Positions 1 to 7,514 of a stretch of 64,000 bases of DNA are shown here, piece after piece. The stretch lies in assembly GCF_001611795.1 (NCBI RefSeq), contig NZ_CP015098.1, positions 5,270,001-5,334,000 of the forward strand, in the 5' to 3' direction. The number at the start of each line of letters is the position of its first letter. Within the stretch, counting starts at the first letter, position 1. Made by a program: the position numbers and the translations under genes. The notes beneath the pieces are model-generated. The model did not search any database and was not told the origin of the DNA. It worked only from the letters and a program-made list of their open reading frames with translations. This DNA comes from Streptomyces qaidamensis (GTDB taxonomy: Bacteria > Actinomycetota > Actinomycetes > Streptomycetales > Streptomycetaceae).

Positions 1-1
1 C

Positions 2-496
2 GACACCAAGGAGTGGAAGCCCGCGATCGCCAAGGAGCACATGAAGGAGGCGATCCAGGCGGTCGGGCTGAACAACATCGCCGCCGTCTACTCGGCCAAC
101 GACGGCATGGCGGGGGCCGTCATCGAGGCGCTGCGGGAGGCCGGAGCCACGAAGATGCCGCCGGTGACCGGGCAGGACGCCAATCTCGACGCGGTACAGC
201 GGGTCGTGTCCGGCGAGCAGTACATGACCGTGTACAAGTCCTTCCTGCTGGAGGCGACCAACGCCGCGAAGATCGCGGTGGCCAAGGTCCAGGGCCGCTC
301 CATCGAGTTCGCCGCGCTGACCCGGGAGACGGTCGACAGCCCCACGCAGCAGAACATCCCGGCGATGCTGGTGCCGGTGGTCGCCCTCACCAAGGACAAC
401 ATCAAGGAGACGGTGATCACGGACGGCGTGTACACCGTGAAGGACATCTGCACCTCCAAGTACCGGGCGGACTGCGCGGCCATCGGCCTCGACTAG
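2..496 (+). CDS. Sugar ABC transporter substrate-binding protein, C-terminal part
   Basis: Open from the left edge, so only about 164 C-terminal residues are present. The sequence AVYSANDGMAGAVIEAL, followed by PVTGQDANLDAVQRV and a late block with TVYKSFLLEA, is typical of the XylF/RbsB-like family of extracellular sugar-binding lipoproteins: the first block lies in the hinge and ligand-pocket part of the second lobe. Two cysteines near the end (DICTSKYRADC) could form a disulphide. The protein would feed a sugar ABC importer whose permease and ATPase are not seen downstream, so they must lie upstream or elsewhere. The exact sugar cannot be told; xylose-type is the closest resemblance. The family is secure from the sequence, the ligand is inference. 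Confidence 0.85.
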   Translation, partial: DTKEWKPAIAKEHMKEAIQAVGLNNIAAVYSANDGMAGAVIEALREAGATKMPPVTGQDANLDAVQRVVSGEQYMTVYKSFLLEATNAAKIAVAKVQGRSIEFAALTRETVDSPTQQNIPAMLVPVVALTKDNIKETVITDGVYTVKDICTSKYRADCAAIGLD

Positions 497-528
497 CGGA
501 CGCGCTCGGGTGCCGGCGCCGGTACGGC

Positions 529-790
529 GGGCTGCGGGGGCTTCGGGTCCGGGTTGTGGAGGTGCGCGGGGGGCGGGCTGCGTGGACTCGTCGGGTTCGG
601 GTCGCGGCTGGGCTCGGGGCTGGGCTGCGTGGGTTTCGGGTTCGGGTCGCGGAGGTGCGTGGGGGCGGGCTGCGTGGGTTTCGGGTTCGGGTCGCGGAGG
701 TGCGCGGGGGCGGGCTGCGTGGGATTCGGGCTCCGGTCGCGGATGTGCTCGGGGCTGGGCCGCCTGGGCGCGTCGGGCTCGGGTCGCGGG
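529..790. repeat. Tandem repeat, about 45 bp, six units
   Basis: The spacer between the sugar-binding gene and the FAD dehydrogenase is filled by a GC-rich tandem array. Units begin with GGGCTGCG at about 529, 575, 622, 667, 712 and 757; the third to fifth are exactly 45 bp and nearly identical (core GGTTTCGGGTTCGGGTCGCG), and the outer ones are diverged, 46-47 bp or truncated. The open frame through it gives Arg/Gly/Val-rich filler joined to the dehydrogenase, but the dehydrogenase has its own start and Tat signal at 875, so I treat the array as non-coding. It could affect transcript stability or be a slippage product. The rest of 497-874 shows nothing else. Confidence 0.8.
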
Positions 791-874
791 GTGGGTGCCG
801 CACGGGTCTTGACTTCGCAAGGCCCCCGCGCGACATTCCCACCCCTTACGCGTTCTCGTCGGGCTGGAGCGGCC

Positions 875-2656
875 ATGACCACTCGCACGGACACCGCAGG
901 AACCACCGAAGGCCTGTCCCGAAGACGCCTGCTGGCCGGGGCCGCCGGTGCCGGTCTCGCGGTCGCCGCGGGGGTCCAACAGGGCGCCCAGGCAGCCGAC
1001 TTACCCCCGCTGGGCACGTACGACGTCGTCGTCGTCGGCTCCGGCGCCGCGGGCATGACCGCCGCCCTGACCGCCGCGCGCCAGGGCCTGAGCTGTGTGG
1101 TCGTGGAGAAGGCGCCGACCTTCGGAGGTTCGGCCGCCCGCTCCGGCGCCGGGATCTGGATCCCCAACAACTCCGTGATCCTCGCGGCCGGGGTCCCGGA
1201 CACCCCCGCGAAGGCCGCCGCCTACCTCGCCGCCGTCGTCGGCCCGGAGGTCCCCGCCGACCGGCAGCGTGCCTTCCTCGCCCACGGCCCGGCGACGATC
1301 TCCTTCGTCATGGCGAACAGCCCGCTCCGGTTCCGCTGGATGGAGGGCTACAGCGACTACTACCCCGAGCTGCCCGGCGGCCTGCCGAACGGCCGCTCCA
1401 TCGAGCCCGACCAGCTCGACGGCAACCTCCTGGGCGCCGAGCTGGCGCACCTGAACCCGCCCTACATGGACGTCCCCGCCGGCATGGTCGTCTTCAGCGC
1501 CGACTACAAGTGGGTCGCCCTGGCCGCGGTGAACGCCCGGGGCGCGGCCGTCGCCGCCCAGTGCCTGGCCCGCGGCGCGAAGGCCGCGACGCTCGGCCAG
1601 AAGCCCCTGACGATGGGCCAGGCGCTGGCGGCGGGCCTGCGCGCGGGCCTGCGCTCGGCCGGGGTCCCCGTCTGGCTGAACACGCCCCTGACGGACCTGC
1701 ACGTCGAGAACGGCACGGTCACGGGAGCCGTCGTCACCCGCGACGGCACTCCCGGCCTGGTCCGCGCCCGCCGGGGCGTGATCGTCGGCTCGGGCGGCTT
1801 CGAGCACAACGCGGCGATGCGGGAACGCTTCCAGCGGCAGCCCATCGGCACGGAGTGGACCGTCGGGGCGAAGGAGAACACCGGCGACGGCATCCGGGCG
1901 GGGGAGCGGCTGGGCGCGGCACTCGACCTGATGGAGGACGCGTGGTGGGGCCCGGCGATCCCGATCCCCGGCCGACCGTACTTCTGCCTCGCCGAACGCA
2001 CCCTGCCCGGCGGGCTGCTGGTCAACGGCTCGGGCCGGCGCTTCGTCAACGAGGCCGCGCCCTACAGCGACGTCGTGCACACCATGTACGACGTCCACGA
2101 CACCGACCCGGCCATCCCGTGCTGGCTGATCACCGACCAGAACTACCGCAACCGGTACCTCTTCAAGGACGTCCTGCCGACGCTGCCCTTCCCCGCCTCC
2201 TGGTACGACTCCGGGGCGGCGCACAAGGAGTGGACCCTGGACGCGCTGGCGGCCTCCATCGGCGTCCCCGCGGCGGCCCTGCGCACCAGCGTGAACCGCT
2301 TCAACGCCCAGGCCCGCCAGGGCGAGGACCCCGACTTCCACCGGGGCGACAGCGCCTACGACCACTACTACACCGACCCGTCCGTCCTCCCCAATTCCTG
2401 CCTGGCACCCCTCTGGCTCCCCCCGTACCACGCCTTCCGCATCGTCCCCGGCGACCTAGGCACCAAGGGCGGCCTCCGCACGGACGCCCGGGCCCGGGTA
2501 CTGCGCGAGGACGGCTCGGTCATCCCCGGGCTGTACGCGGCGGGAAACGCCAGCGCGGCGGTGATGGGCCACAGCTACGCGGGCGCGGGCTCGACGATCG
2601 GCCCGGCGATGACGTTCGGGTACATCGCGGCGCGGGACATCGCGGGGGTGCCGTAG
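875..2656 (+). CDS. Tat-exported FAD-dependent oxidoreductase (3-ketosteroid dehydrogenase-like)
   Basis: 593 residues starting at ATG 875; the frame is open far upstream through the repeat array, but the twin-arginine signal (SRRRLLAGAAGAG, about residues 13-25) fixes the start. Residues about 48-80 hold a dinucleotide-binding fold (VVVVGSGAAGMTAAL, then VEKAPTFGGSAARSGAG), and the C-terminus has the FAD-closing block AAGNASAAVMGHSYAGAGS. This is the fumarate reductase/3-ketosteroid delta-1-dehydrogenase superfamily. Such enzymes remove hydrogen across a C-C bond or reduce fumarate-like acids; the substrate here is unknown. Export as a folded flavoprotein is inferred from the Tat motif. It stands alone, with a convergent methyltransferase downstream. 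Confidence 0.88.
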   Translation: MTTRTDTAGTTEGLSRRRLLAGAAGAGLAVAAGVQQGAQAADLPPLGTYDVVVVGSGAAGMTAALTAARQGLSCVVVEKAPTFGGSAARSGAGIWIPNNSVILAAGVPDTPAKAAAYLAAVVGPEVPADRQRAFLAHGPATISFVMANSPLRFRWMEGYSDYYPELPGGLPNGRSIEPDQLDGNLLGAELAHLNPPYMDVPAGMVVFSADYKWVALAAVNARGAAVAAQCLARGAKAATLGQKPLTMGQALAAGLRAGLRSAGVPVWLNTPLTDLHVENGTVTGAVVTRDGTPGLVRARRGVIVGSGGFEHNAAMRERFQRQPIGTEWTVGAKENTGDGIRAGERLGAALDLMEDAWWGPAIPIPGRPYFCLAERTLPGGLLVNGSGRRFVNEAAPYSDVVHTMYDVHDTDPAIPCWLITDQNYRNRYLFKDVLPTLPFPASWYDSGAAHKEWTLDALAASIGVPAAALRTSVNRFNAQARQGEDPDFHRGDSAYDHYYTDPSVLPNSCLAPLWLPPYHAFRIVPGDLGTKGGLRTDARARVLREDGSVIPGLYAAGNASAAVMGHSYAGAGSTIGPAMTFGYIAARDIAGVP

Positions 2657-2751
2657 CGGTCGGGCCGGGGCTCGCCGGGGGCCTGCAAGAGGCCGGCCGC
2701 GCGTGAGCCGGTCCGCGGTGCGCCTGGGGGCATCCGCGGCCGGTCACGGGG

Positions 2752-2796
2752 CCGCCCGGGGCGTCGCGCGTGGGGCTGCGGCGATGCCCCGGGCGG
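2752..2796. terminator. Stem-loop between convergent genes
   Basis: A perfect 11-bp inverted repeat (CCGCCCGGGGC at 2752-2762 and GCCCCGGGCGG at 2786-2796) with a 23-nt loop lies between the 3' ends of the FAD dehydrogenase and the methyltransferase. There is no T-run, as is common in Streptomyces. It is probably a bidirectional terminator. Confidence 0.6.
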
Positions 2797-2797
2797 T

Positions 2798-3463
2798 TCA
2801 GACCTCCGGCTTGCGGGCCACGAGGCTCGCCTGGGCGACCGGCTCGCCCTGCGCCTCGTCGGGCTCTCGTACGGTCGTGGCGCGGACGGTGAAGCCGGCG
2901 CCGCTCAGCAGCGCGGCGATGGGCTCCGGCCGGCCCCGGCGGAAGGTCAGGGACACGTCGTGTCCGAAGGCCTCCTCGTAGCGGCGGGGCTCGTCACCGA
3001 ACTGGAAGCCGAGGAGCAGATGCCCGCCGGGGCGCAGCACGCGGTGGAAGCCGGCGAAGAGCGCGGGCAGGTGCTCCTCGGGGGTGTGGATGATCGAGTA
3101 CCAGGACACGACACCGTCGAGTGAGGAGTCCGGCAGGTCGAGCTCCAGCATGGAGCCCCGCACGAACCGCAGGCCCGGGTTCTCGCGGCGGGCGATCGCG
3201 AGCATCGACTCCGACAGGTCCAGCCCGAACACCGACAGCCCCTGGGACGCCAGGTACGCCGTCACCCGCCCGGGCCCGCACCCCAGGTCGGCGACCTCGC
3301 CCCCCTCACCCACGAGCCCCGCGAAACCGTGGAGCACGCCCCGGTCCAGGGGCGTCCCCGGACGCAGACCGCTGAAGGCAGCGGCGTACTCCTCGGCCAC
3401 GGTGTCGTAGAACACGCGGGTCTCGGTCACGAAGTCGGTCACGAAGTCAGCGGCGTCGGTCAT
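2798..3463 (-). CDS. Class I SAM-dependent methyltransferase
   Basis: 221 residues from ATG 3463 (MTDAADFVTDFVTETRVFYD). Motif I VADLGCGPGRVTAYL at about residues 56-70, the acidic end of the next strand (FGLDLSESM) and the motif RVLRPGGHLLLGF show a Rossmann-type SAM-binding domain of the small-molecule methyltransferase class. There is a small internal duplication at the N-terminus (DFVTDFVTE). The frame runs on upstream to 3739 but that part is low-complexity Arg/Pro filler, so 3463 is preferred. The substrate is unknown, and the neighbours (convergent FAD enzyme, upstream cold-shock gene in the same orientation) give no pathway. Confidence 0.85.
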   Translation of the reverse strand: MTDAADFVTDFVTETRVFYDTVAEEYAAAFSGLRPGTPLDRGVLHGFAGLVGEGGEVADLGCGPGRVTAYLASQGLSVFGLDLSESMLAIARRENPGLRFVRGSMLELDLPDSSLDGVVSWYSIIHTPEEHLPALFAGFHRVLRPGGHLLLGFQFGDEPRRYEEAFGHDVSLTFRRGRPEPIAALLSGAGFTVRATTVREPDEAQGEPVAQASLVARKPEV

Positions 3464-3527
3464 GGCCCTGAACCCTAGGCCGTGAGGGACCTCGGAGTGC
3501 CGCTCGGCGCGGTAAGGCGTACGTCCC

Positions 3528-3579
3528 CGGTGGGGCGTCCCGGTGGGGCGTCCCGGTGGGGCGTCCCGGTGGGGCGCCA
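3528..3579. repeat. 13-bp tandem repeat, four copies
   Basis: The unit CGGTGGGGCGTCC occurs at 3528-3540 (first base C), 3541-3553, 3554-3566, and a fourth altered copy ends at 3579. It lies in the roughly 300-bp space upstream of the methyltransferase and downstream of the cold-shock gene. The remainder of 3464-3763 shows no gene and no clear promoter. Confidence 0.85.
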
Positions 3580-3763
3580 ACGCCCTGGTCAGGGGCGGCC
3601 CCGCCGGGCGCCGATACCCACACCGCTCAGGCCTGGGGCCAGGGCCTTGTCGGTGGGCGGGCCGCCCGGTCTGCCGCTGTTCTCCGGATCTTTCCGCACC
3701 CGCCCATCGTCCCTCGGCCGGAATTCGCCGGGAATTCACCGGCCGACCGGGCCCGGAAAGGGC

Positions 3764-3796
3764 AGGAGCCCCGTCGCCTTACGGCGCGGGGCTCCT
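3764..3796 (-). terminator. Terminator of the cold-shock gene
   Basis: The inverted repeat AGGAGCCCCG-T-CGCC / GGCG-CGGGGCTCCT with a 4-nt loop lies 14 bases past the cold-shock stop codon. It gives a long, almost perfect GC-rich hairpin, a typical Streptomyces intrinsic terminator. Confidence 0.85.
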
Positions 3797-3809
3797 TGGG
3801 TACTACAAA

Positions 3810-4013
3810 TCAGACCGGCGTGACGTTCTCAGCCTGCGGGCCCTTCGGACCCTGCGTGACGTCGAAAGACACCTGCTGGTTCTCCTCGAGAGACCGGAAT
3901 CCGGTCGCGTTGATCGCGGAGTAGTGGACGAAGACGTCGGGGCCGCCGCCCTCCTGGGCGATGAAACCAAAGCCCTTTTCGGCGTTGAACCACTTAACGG
4001 TTCCGGTAGCCAT
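3810..4013 (-). CDS. Cold-shock protein (CspA family)
   Basis: 67 residues starting MATGTVKWFNAEKGFGFI. It is a single OB-fold cold-shock domain with RNP1 (KGFGFI, residues 13-18) and RNP2 (VFVHY, residues 27-31), the aromatic surface that binds single-stranded RNA or DNA. The length equals the usual size for Streptomyces Csp proteins. The start at 4013 is set by a strong ribosome-binding site (AAGGAGGG) and by the family's conserved N-terminus; the longer open frame upstream to 4199 has no similarity. It acts as an RNA chaperone in the cytoplasm. It is monocistronic, with a strong terminator downstream. Confidence 0.97.
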   Translation of the reverse strand: MATGTVKWFNAEKGFGFIAQEGGGPDVFVHYSAINATGFRSLEENQQVSFDVTQGPKGPQAENVTPV

Positions 4014-4334
4014 AAGCCCTCCTTGGGCCCAAAAGGGTTGCCCTGCTCCAGAACCAGCAAGTGTGAAGATGAATTCCGCACAAGTGCATATGTCTGTGAA
4101 TGACGAGAGCCCGCGGTCACATGCTCCGCAGGCTCTGTACTGCAAGGGAAACCAAACTGCAACTTGCGACGAGCCTAGCACGCAGGCCCCGGAATGCAAT
4201 AGGGGTCAAGATCACGTCACCCGAATGTTTGAACAACCCGCGGCCGACTGGCGGAGAGGGGCGCCCACAGGGCGCCGCACCCCGGCGGCGGGGTCGCGCG
4301 CCGGTCCGTACGCCGTGAGGGCTAGCCTCACGAT
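4014..4334. promoter_or_regulatory. Divergent control region, cold-shock gene / mqnA
   Basis: These 321 bases separate two divergent genes. The cold-shock side is AT-richer than its surroundings (for example the stretch near 4060-4170), which suits the long 5' leaders that csp transcripts usually have. No gene is visible here. I could not place defined -10/-35 boxes with confidence. Confidence 0.45.
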
Positions 4335-5183
4335 GTGGACAATCCTCGCACCCGGCCGCGCGTCGGCCACATCCAGTTCCTGAACTGCCTGCCCCTGTAC
4401 TGGGGGCTCGCGAGAACAGGCACGCTCCTCGACTTCGAGCTCTCCAAGGACACCCCGGAGAAGCTCAGCGAGAAGCTGGTGCAGGGCGATCTCGACATCG
4501 GGCCGATCACCCTCGTCGAGTTCCTCCGGCACGCCGACGACCTGGTCGCCTTCCCCGACATCGCCGTCGGCTGCGACGGCCCGGTCATGTCCTGCGTGAT
4601 CGTCTCGCAGGTCCCGCTGGACCGGCTGGACGGCGCCCGCGTCGCCCTCGGGTCGACCTCCCGCACCTCCGTCCGCCTCGCCCAGCTGCTCCTCGCCGAG
4701 CGCTACGGCGTCCAGCCGGACTACTACACCTGCCCGCCCGACCTCAGCCTGATGATGCAGGAGGCCGACGCCGCCGTCCTCATCGGCGACGCGGCGCTGC
4801 GCGCGAACATGCTCGACGGGCCACGCTTCGGCCTGGCCGTGCACGACCTGGGCGCGCTGTGGAAGGAATGGACGGGCCTGCCGTTCGTCTTCGCGGTCTG
4901 GGCGGCCCGCCGGGACTACCTGGAACGCGAGCCGGTGATCACCCGCCGGGTGCACGAGGCCTTCCTCGACTCCCGCAACCTCTCCCTGGAGGAGGTCGGC
5001 AAGGTCGCCGAGCAGGCCGCGCGCTGGGAGGCCTTCGACGAGGAGACCCTCGCCCGCTACTTCACGACCCTCGACTTCCGCTTCGGCGGCCCGCAGCTGG
5101 CGGCGGTCGCCGAGTTCGCCCGGCGGGTCGGCCCGACGACCGGCTTCCCGGCGGACGTGAAGGTGGACCTGCTCCAGCCGTGA
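4335..5183 (+). CDS. mqnA: Chorismate dehydratase MqnA (futalosine menaquinone pathway)
   Basis: 282 residues from GTG 4335 (MDNPRTRPRVGHIQFLNC). The conserved opening HIQFLNCLPLYWGL, the middle block GDLDIGPITLVEFL and the later GSTSRTSVRLAQLLL match the MqnA/MqnD periplasmic-binding-protein fold. MqnA dehydrates chorismate to 3-[(1-carboxyvinyl)oxy]benzoate, which MqnE then joins with SAM to give aminofutalosine. It is cytosolic and lacks a signal peptide. The ATG two bases upstream of the GTG is in another frame. Other genes of the route in this window (mqnC at 51924, menG at 55049) lie some 47 kb away, so mqnA stands apart here, next to the kinase. Confidence 0.95.
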   Translation: MDNPRTRPRVGHIQFLNCLPLYWGLARTGTLLDFELSKDTPEKLSEKLVQGDLDIGPITLVEFLRHADDLVAFPDIAVGCDGPVMSCVIVSQVPLDRLDGARVALGSTSRTSVRLAQLLLAERYGVQPDYYTCPPDLSLMMQEADAAVLIGDAALRANMLDGPRFGLAVHDLGALWKEWTGLPFVFAVWAARRDYLEREPVITRRVHEAFLDSRNLSLEEVGKVAEQAARWEAFDEETLARYFTTLDFRFGGPQLAAVAEFARRVGPTTGFPADVKVDLLQP

Positions 5184-5268
5184 GCCGGGCGGTGCTCCCG
5201 CACTACTCTGCTGGGGGAGTGCAGGCGTACCGGGACCGGAGCCGTCCCCGCCTGCCCACGGGGGAGGG

Positions 5269-7464
5269 GTGACGCCCATGCGGCCGCTCGACGTCGACGA
5301 ACCCACCGTCGTAGGGCCCTACCGGCTGCTCGGCCGGCTGGGCTCCGGCGGCATGGGCCGGGTCTACCTGGGCCGCAGCGCCGGTGGCCGTACGGTCGCC
5401 GTGAAGATCGTGCACCCGCACTTCGCCCTGGACGAGGAGTTCCGGGCGCGTTTCCGGCGCGAGGTCGACGCCGCACGCCGGGTGGGCGGCGCCTGGACCG
5501 CGCCCGTCCTGGACGCGGACCCGGGGGCGCGGGTGCCGTGGGTGGCGACGGCGTACGCCGCCGGACCGTCCCTGTCGGCCGCGGTCGCCGACGGCGGGCC
5601 CCTGCCGGCCCACACCGTACGGGCGCTGGGCGCGGGGCTCGCCGAGGCGCTGGCGGCGGTGCACGAGCTGGGGCTGGTGCACCGCGACGTGAAACCGTCG
5701 AACGTCCTGCTGACCCTCGACGGCCCGCTCCTCATCGACTTCGGCATCGCCCGGGCCACGGACGGCACGGCGTCCCTCACCTCCACCGGCGTGTCCATCG
5801 GATCGCCCGGCTACATGTCGCCCGAGCAGATCCTCGGCAAGGCCGTCACGGGCGCCGCCGATGTCTTCTCGCTGGGCGCGGTCCTCGCGTACGCGGCGAC
5901 CGGCCGGCCACCGTTCCCCGGGGACTCCTCCGCCGCCCTGCTCTACAAGGTCGTCCACGAGGAGCCGGAACTCGGCCTGCTGGAGGGGGAGTTGCGAGGC
6001 CTGACAGCGGAGTGCCTCGCGAAGGACCCGGACACGCGGCCCGCCCCCGCGGCACTGGCCCGCCGACTGGCCCCCGACGGCGCGACCCGGCTGGTGGCGG
6101 GCGGCTGGCTGCCGGGGGCACTGGTGGAACAGGTGAGCCGGAGTGCCGTGCAGCTGCTGAACCTGGAGGTGACGGGGCCTGGGACGGGGACCGGAGCGCC
6201 GTCCGGGCCGGTCGCCTTCAGCAGTCCGTCGGTGGGGGCACCGGGCGCGTCCGGCGGCCCGGGCGAGGGCCTCGGGGTGTTCGGGCCACCGCCTGTGATG
6301 CCGGCGGTGCCGGTGGTGCTGCCGGGGGCGGGGGCGTCCGAGGGGGCGGGTGCGTCCCCGACCGGGGCCTCCGGGGCCTCCGGGGCCTCCTGGGCGTCGG
6401 GGGCTTCGGCGACGACCGGTGCGCCGGCGGCGTCGGGGGCATCCGCGACAACCGGTGCGCCCGAGGGGCGGGGGGCGTCTGCTGCCGGGGCCTCCGGGGC
6501 GTCGGGGGCTTCGGCGACGACCGGTGCGCCGGCGGCGTCGGGGGCATCCGCGACAACCGGTGCCCCCGCGGGGCGGGGGGCGTCTGCTGCCGGGGCCTCC
6601 GGGGCGCCGGGGGCTTCGGCGACGACCGGTGCGCCCGCGGCGACGGGGGCATCTGCGACAACCGGTCCGCCCGCGGCGCCGGGGACCTCCGACGCGCCCG
6701 GGGCACCAGCCCCCTCCGACGCGCCCGGGGCACCAGCCCCCTCCGACGCGCCCGGGGCACCAGCCCCCTCCGACGCGCCCGGGGCACCAGCACCCCTCCC
6801 CACCGCCGTACCCGAACCCCGGGACGGCGACCACCCGCAGGACACCGCCCCGGGGTTCGGCCGGCGGCCCGGCAGGGTCACCGTCTCCGTAGCGGCTACC
6901 TCCACGCCGGACGGCGAGAGCGGCGGGCGGGTGCGGAAGCTGAGCTGCTCCGTGGCGCTGGCGGTCGCGGGGGCGATGGCGGCCGTGACGATCGGGTCGG
7001 TGTTCGTGTTCGACCTGCTGCCGGGGCGGGGCGGCGGCCAGGACGACGCGGACGCGGGCAGCGGGTCCGACTCGCCTCCGGCGGCGACCGCGAGCTCCGC
7101 TCCCTCCACCGACGCGGACCCCGCCGCGTACCTCGGCACCTGGGAGGGCCAGGGCGTCGCCCTCGACGGCAGACTGCCCCTCGGCACGTTCCGCCTCACG
7201 GTCGAACGGACCACCGTCGGCCAGGAACTGGGCAGGCTCCGCCAGACCGACCCGATCGGCGGCGTCTGTGTCGACGTACTCACCCTGAAGCAGGTGACGA
7301 AGACGGAGCTCGTCGCGACGTCGGTCGGCGCGAAGACCAATCACAGCGGCTGCAACCCGGCGCAGACGACCGTCCACCTCAAGCCGGTGGGCGACGACCT
7401 CCAGTACCGCTCGGAGAGCGCGGAGTCGGGCCGGCCGCAGGCTCGGATGTCGAAGGTGAAGTAG
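5269..7464 (+). CDS. Receptor-type Ser/Thr protein kinase with repeat linker
   Basis: 731 residues. GTG 5269 is taken as start; ATG at 5278 is nearly as good. The kinase domain spans about residues 15-265: Gly loop LGSGGMGRVYLG, VAVKIVH lysine, catalytic loop HRDVKPSNVLL, DFGIA and GSPGYMSPEQ. A long Ala/Gly/Thr/Pro-rich linker follows (about 310-525) made of two kinds of tandem repeat. One membrane helix (about 560-585, VALAVAGAMAAVTIGSVFVF) leads to an extracellular domain of about 130 residues with two cysteines (GGVCVD and HSGCNP) that may pair. It is a Hanks-type PknB-like sensor kinase. It faces the FHA-containing EccC gene, which suggests, but does not prove, that the two act together. 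Confidence 0.93.
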   Translation: MTPMRPLDVDEPTVVGPYRLLGRLGSGGMGRVYLGRSAGGRTVAVKIVHPHFALDEEFRARFRREVDAARRVGGAWTAPVLDADPGARVPWVATAYAAGPSLSAAVADGGPLPAHTVRALGAGLAEALAAVHELGLVHRDVKPSNVLLTLDGPLLIDFGIARATDGTASLTSTGVSIGSPGYMSPEQILGKAVTGAADVFSLGAVLAYAATGRPPFPGDSSAALLYKVVHEEPELGLLEGELRGLTAECLAKDPDTRPAPAALARRLAPDGATRLVAGGWLPGALVEQVSRSAVQLLNLEVTGPGTGTGAPSGPVAFSSPSVGAPGASGGPGEGLGVFGPPPVMPAVPVVLPGAGASEGAGASPTGASGASGASWASGASATTGAPAASGASATTGAPEGRGASAAGASGASGASATTGAPAASGASATTGAPAGRGASAAGASGAPGASATTGAPAATGASATTGPPAAPGTSDAPGAPAPSDAPGAPAPSDAPGAPAPSDAPGAPAPLPTAVPEPRDGDHPQDTAPGFGRRPGRVTVSVAATSTPDGESGGRVRKLSCSVALAVAGAMAAVTIGSVFVFDLLPGRGGGQDDADAGSGSDSPPAATASSAPSTDADPAAYLGTWEGQGVALDGRLPLGTFRLTVERTTVGQELGRLRQTDPIGGVCVDVLTLKQVTKTELVATSVGAKTNHSGCNPAQTTVHLKPVGDDLQYRSESAESGRPQARMSKVK
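6394..6690 (+). repeat. 105-bp tandem repeat inside the kinase gene
   Basis: Three copies start at 6394, 6499 and 6604, exactly 105 bp (35 codons) apart, each beginning GC-G-TCGGGGGCTTCGGCG or a one-base variant. The third copy decays near its end. The repeat encodes Gly-Ala-Ser-Ala-Thr-Thr-rich linker, keeps the reading frame and so can vary in number without harming the kinase. Confidence 0.9.
6691..6798 (+). repeat. 27-bp tandem repeat inside the kinase gene
   Basis: Units of 27 bp at 6691, 6718, 6745 and (altered at its end) 6772 encode the nonapeptide DAPGAPAPS four times. They follow directly on the 105-bp repeats and make a Pro/Ala-rich stalk before the membrane helix. Confidence 0.92.
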
Positions 7465-7497
7465 CCGGGGCAGCCGTCCCCGCTGAGGACCGGCTAC
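7461..7497. terminator. Stem-loop between kinase and EccC genes
   Basis: GTAGCCGG (7461-7468, overlapping the kinase stop codon) pairs with CCGGCTAC (7490-7497). It lies in the 50-bp gap between two convergent genes and may stop both transcripts. Confidence 0.55.
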
Positions 7498-7514
7498 CCC
7501 CGCTCACCACCACC

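Noticed and set aside
554..874. Extension of the FAD dehydrogenase through the tandem repeats
   Set aside because: The Tat signal and the ATG at 875 define a normal N-terminus; the extension is repeat filler.
6394..6798. Possible CRISPR array in the 27-105-bp repeats
   Set aside because: Repeats are direct tandem copies without unique spacers, in frame inside a kinase gene.
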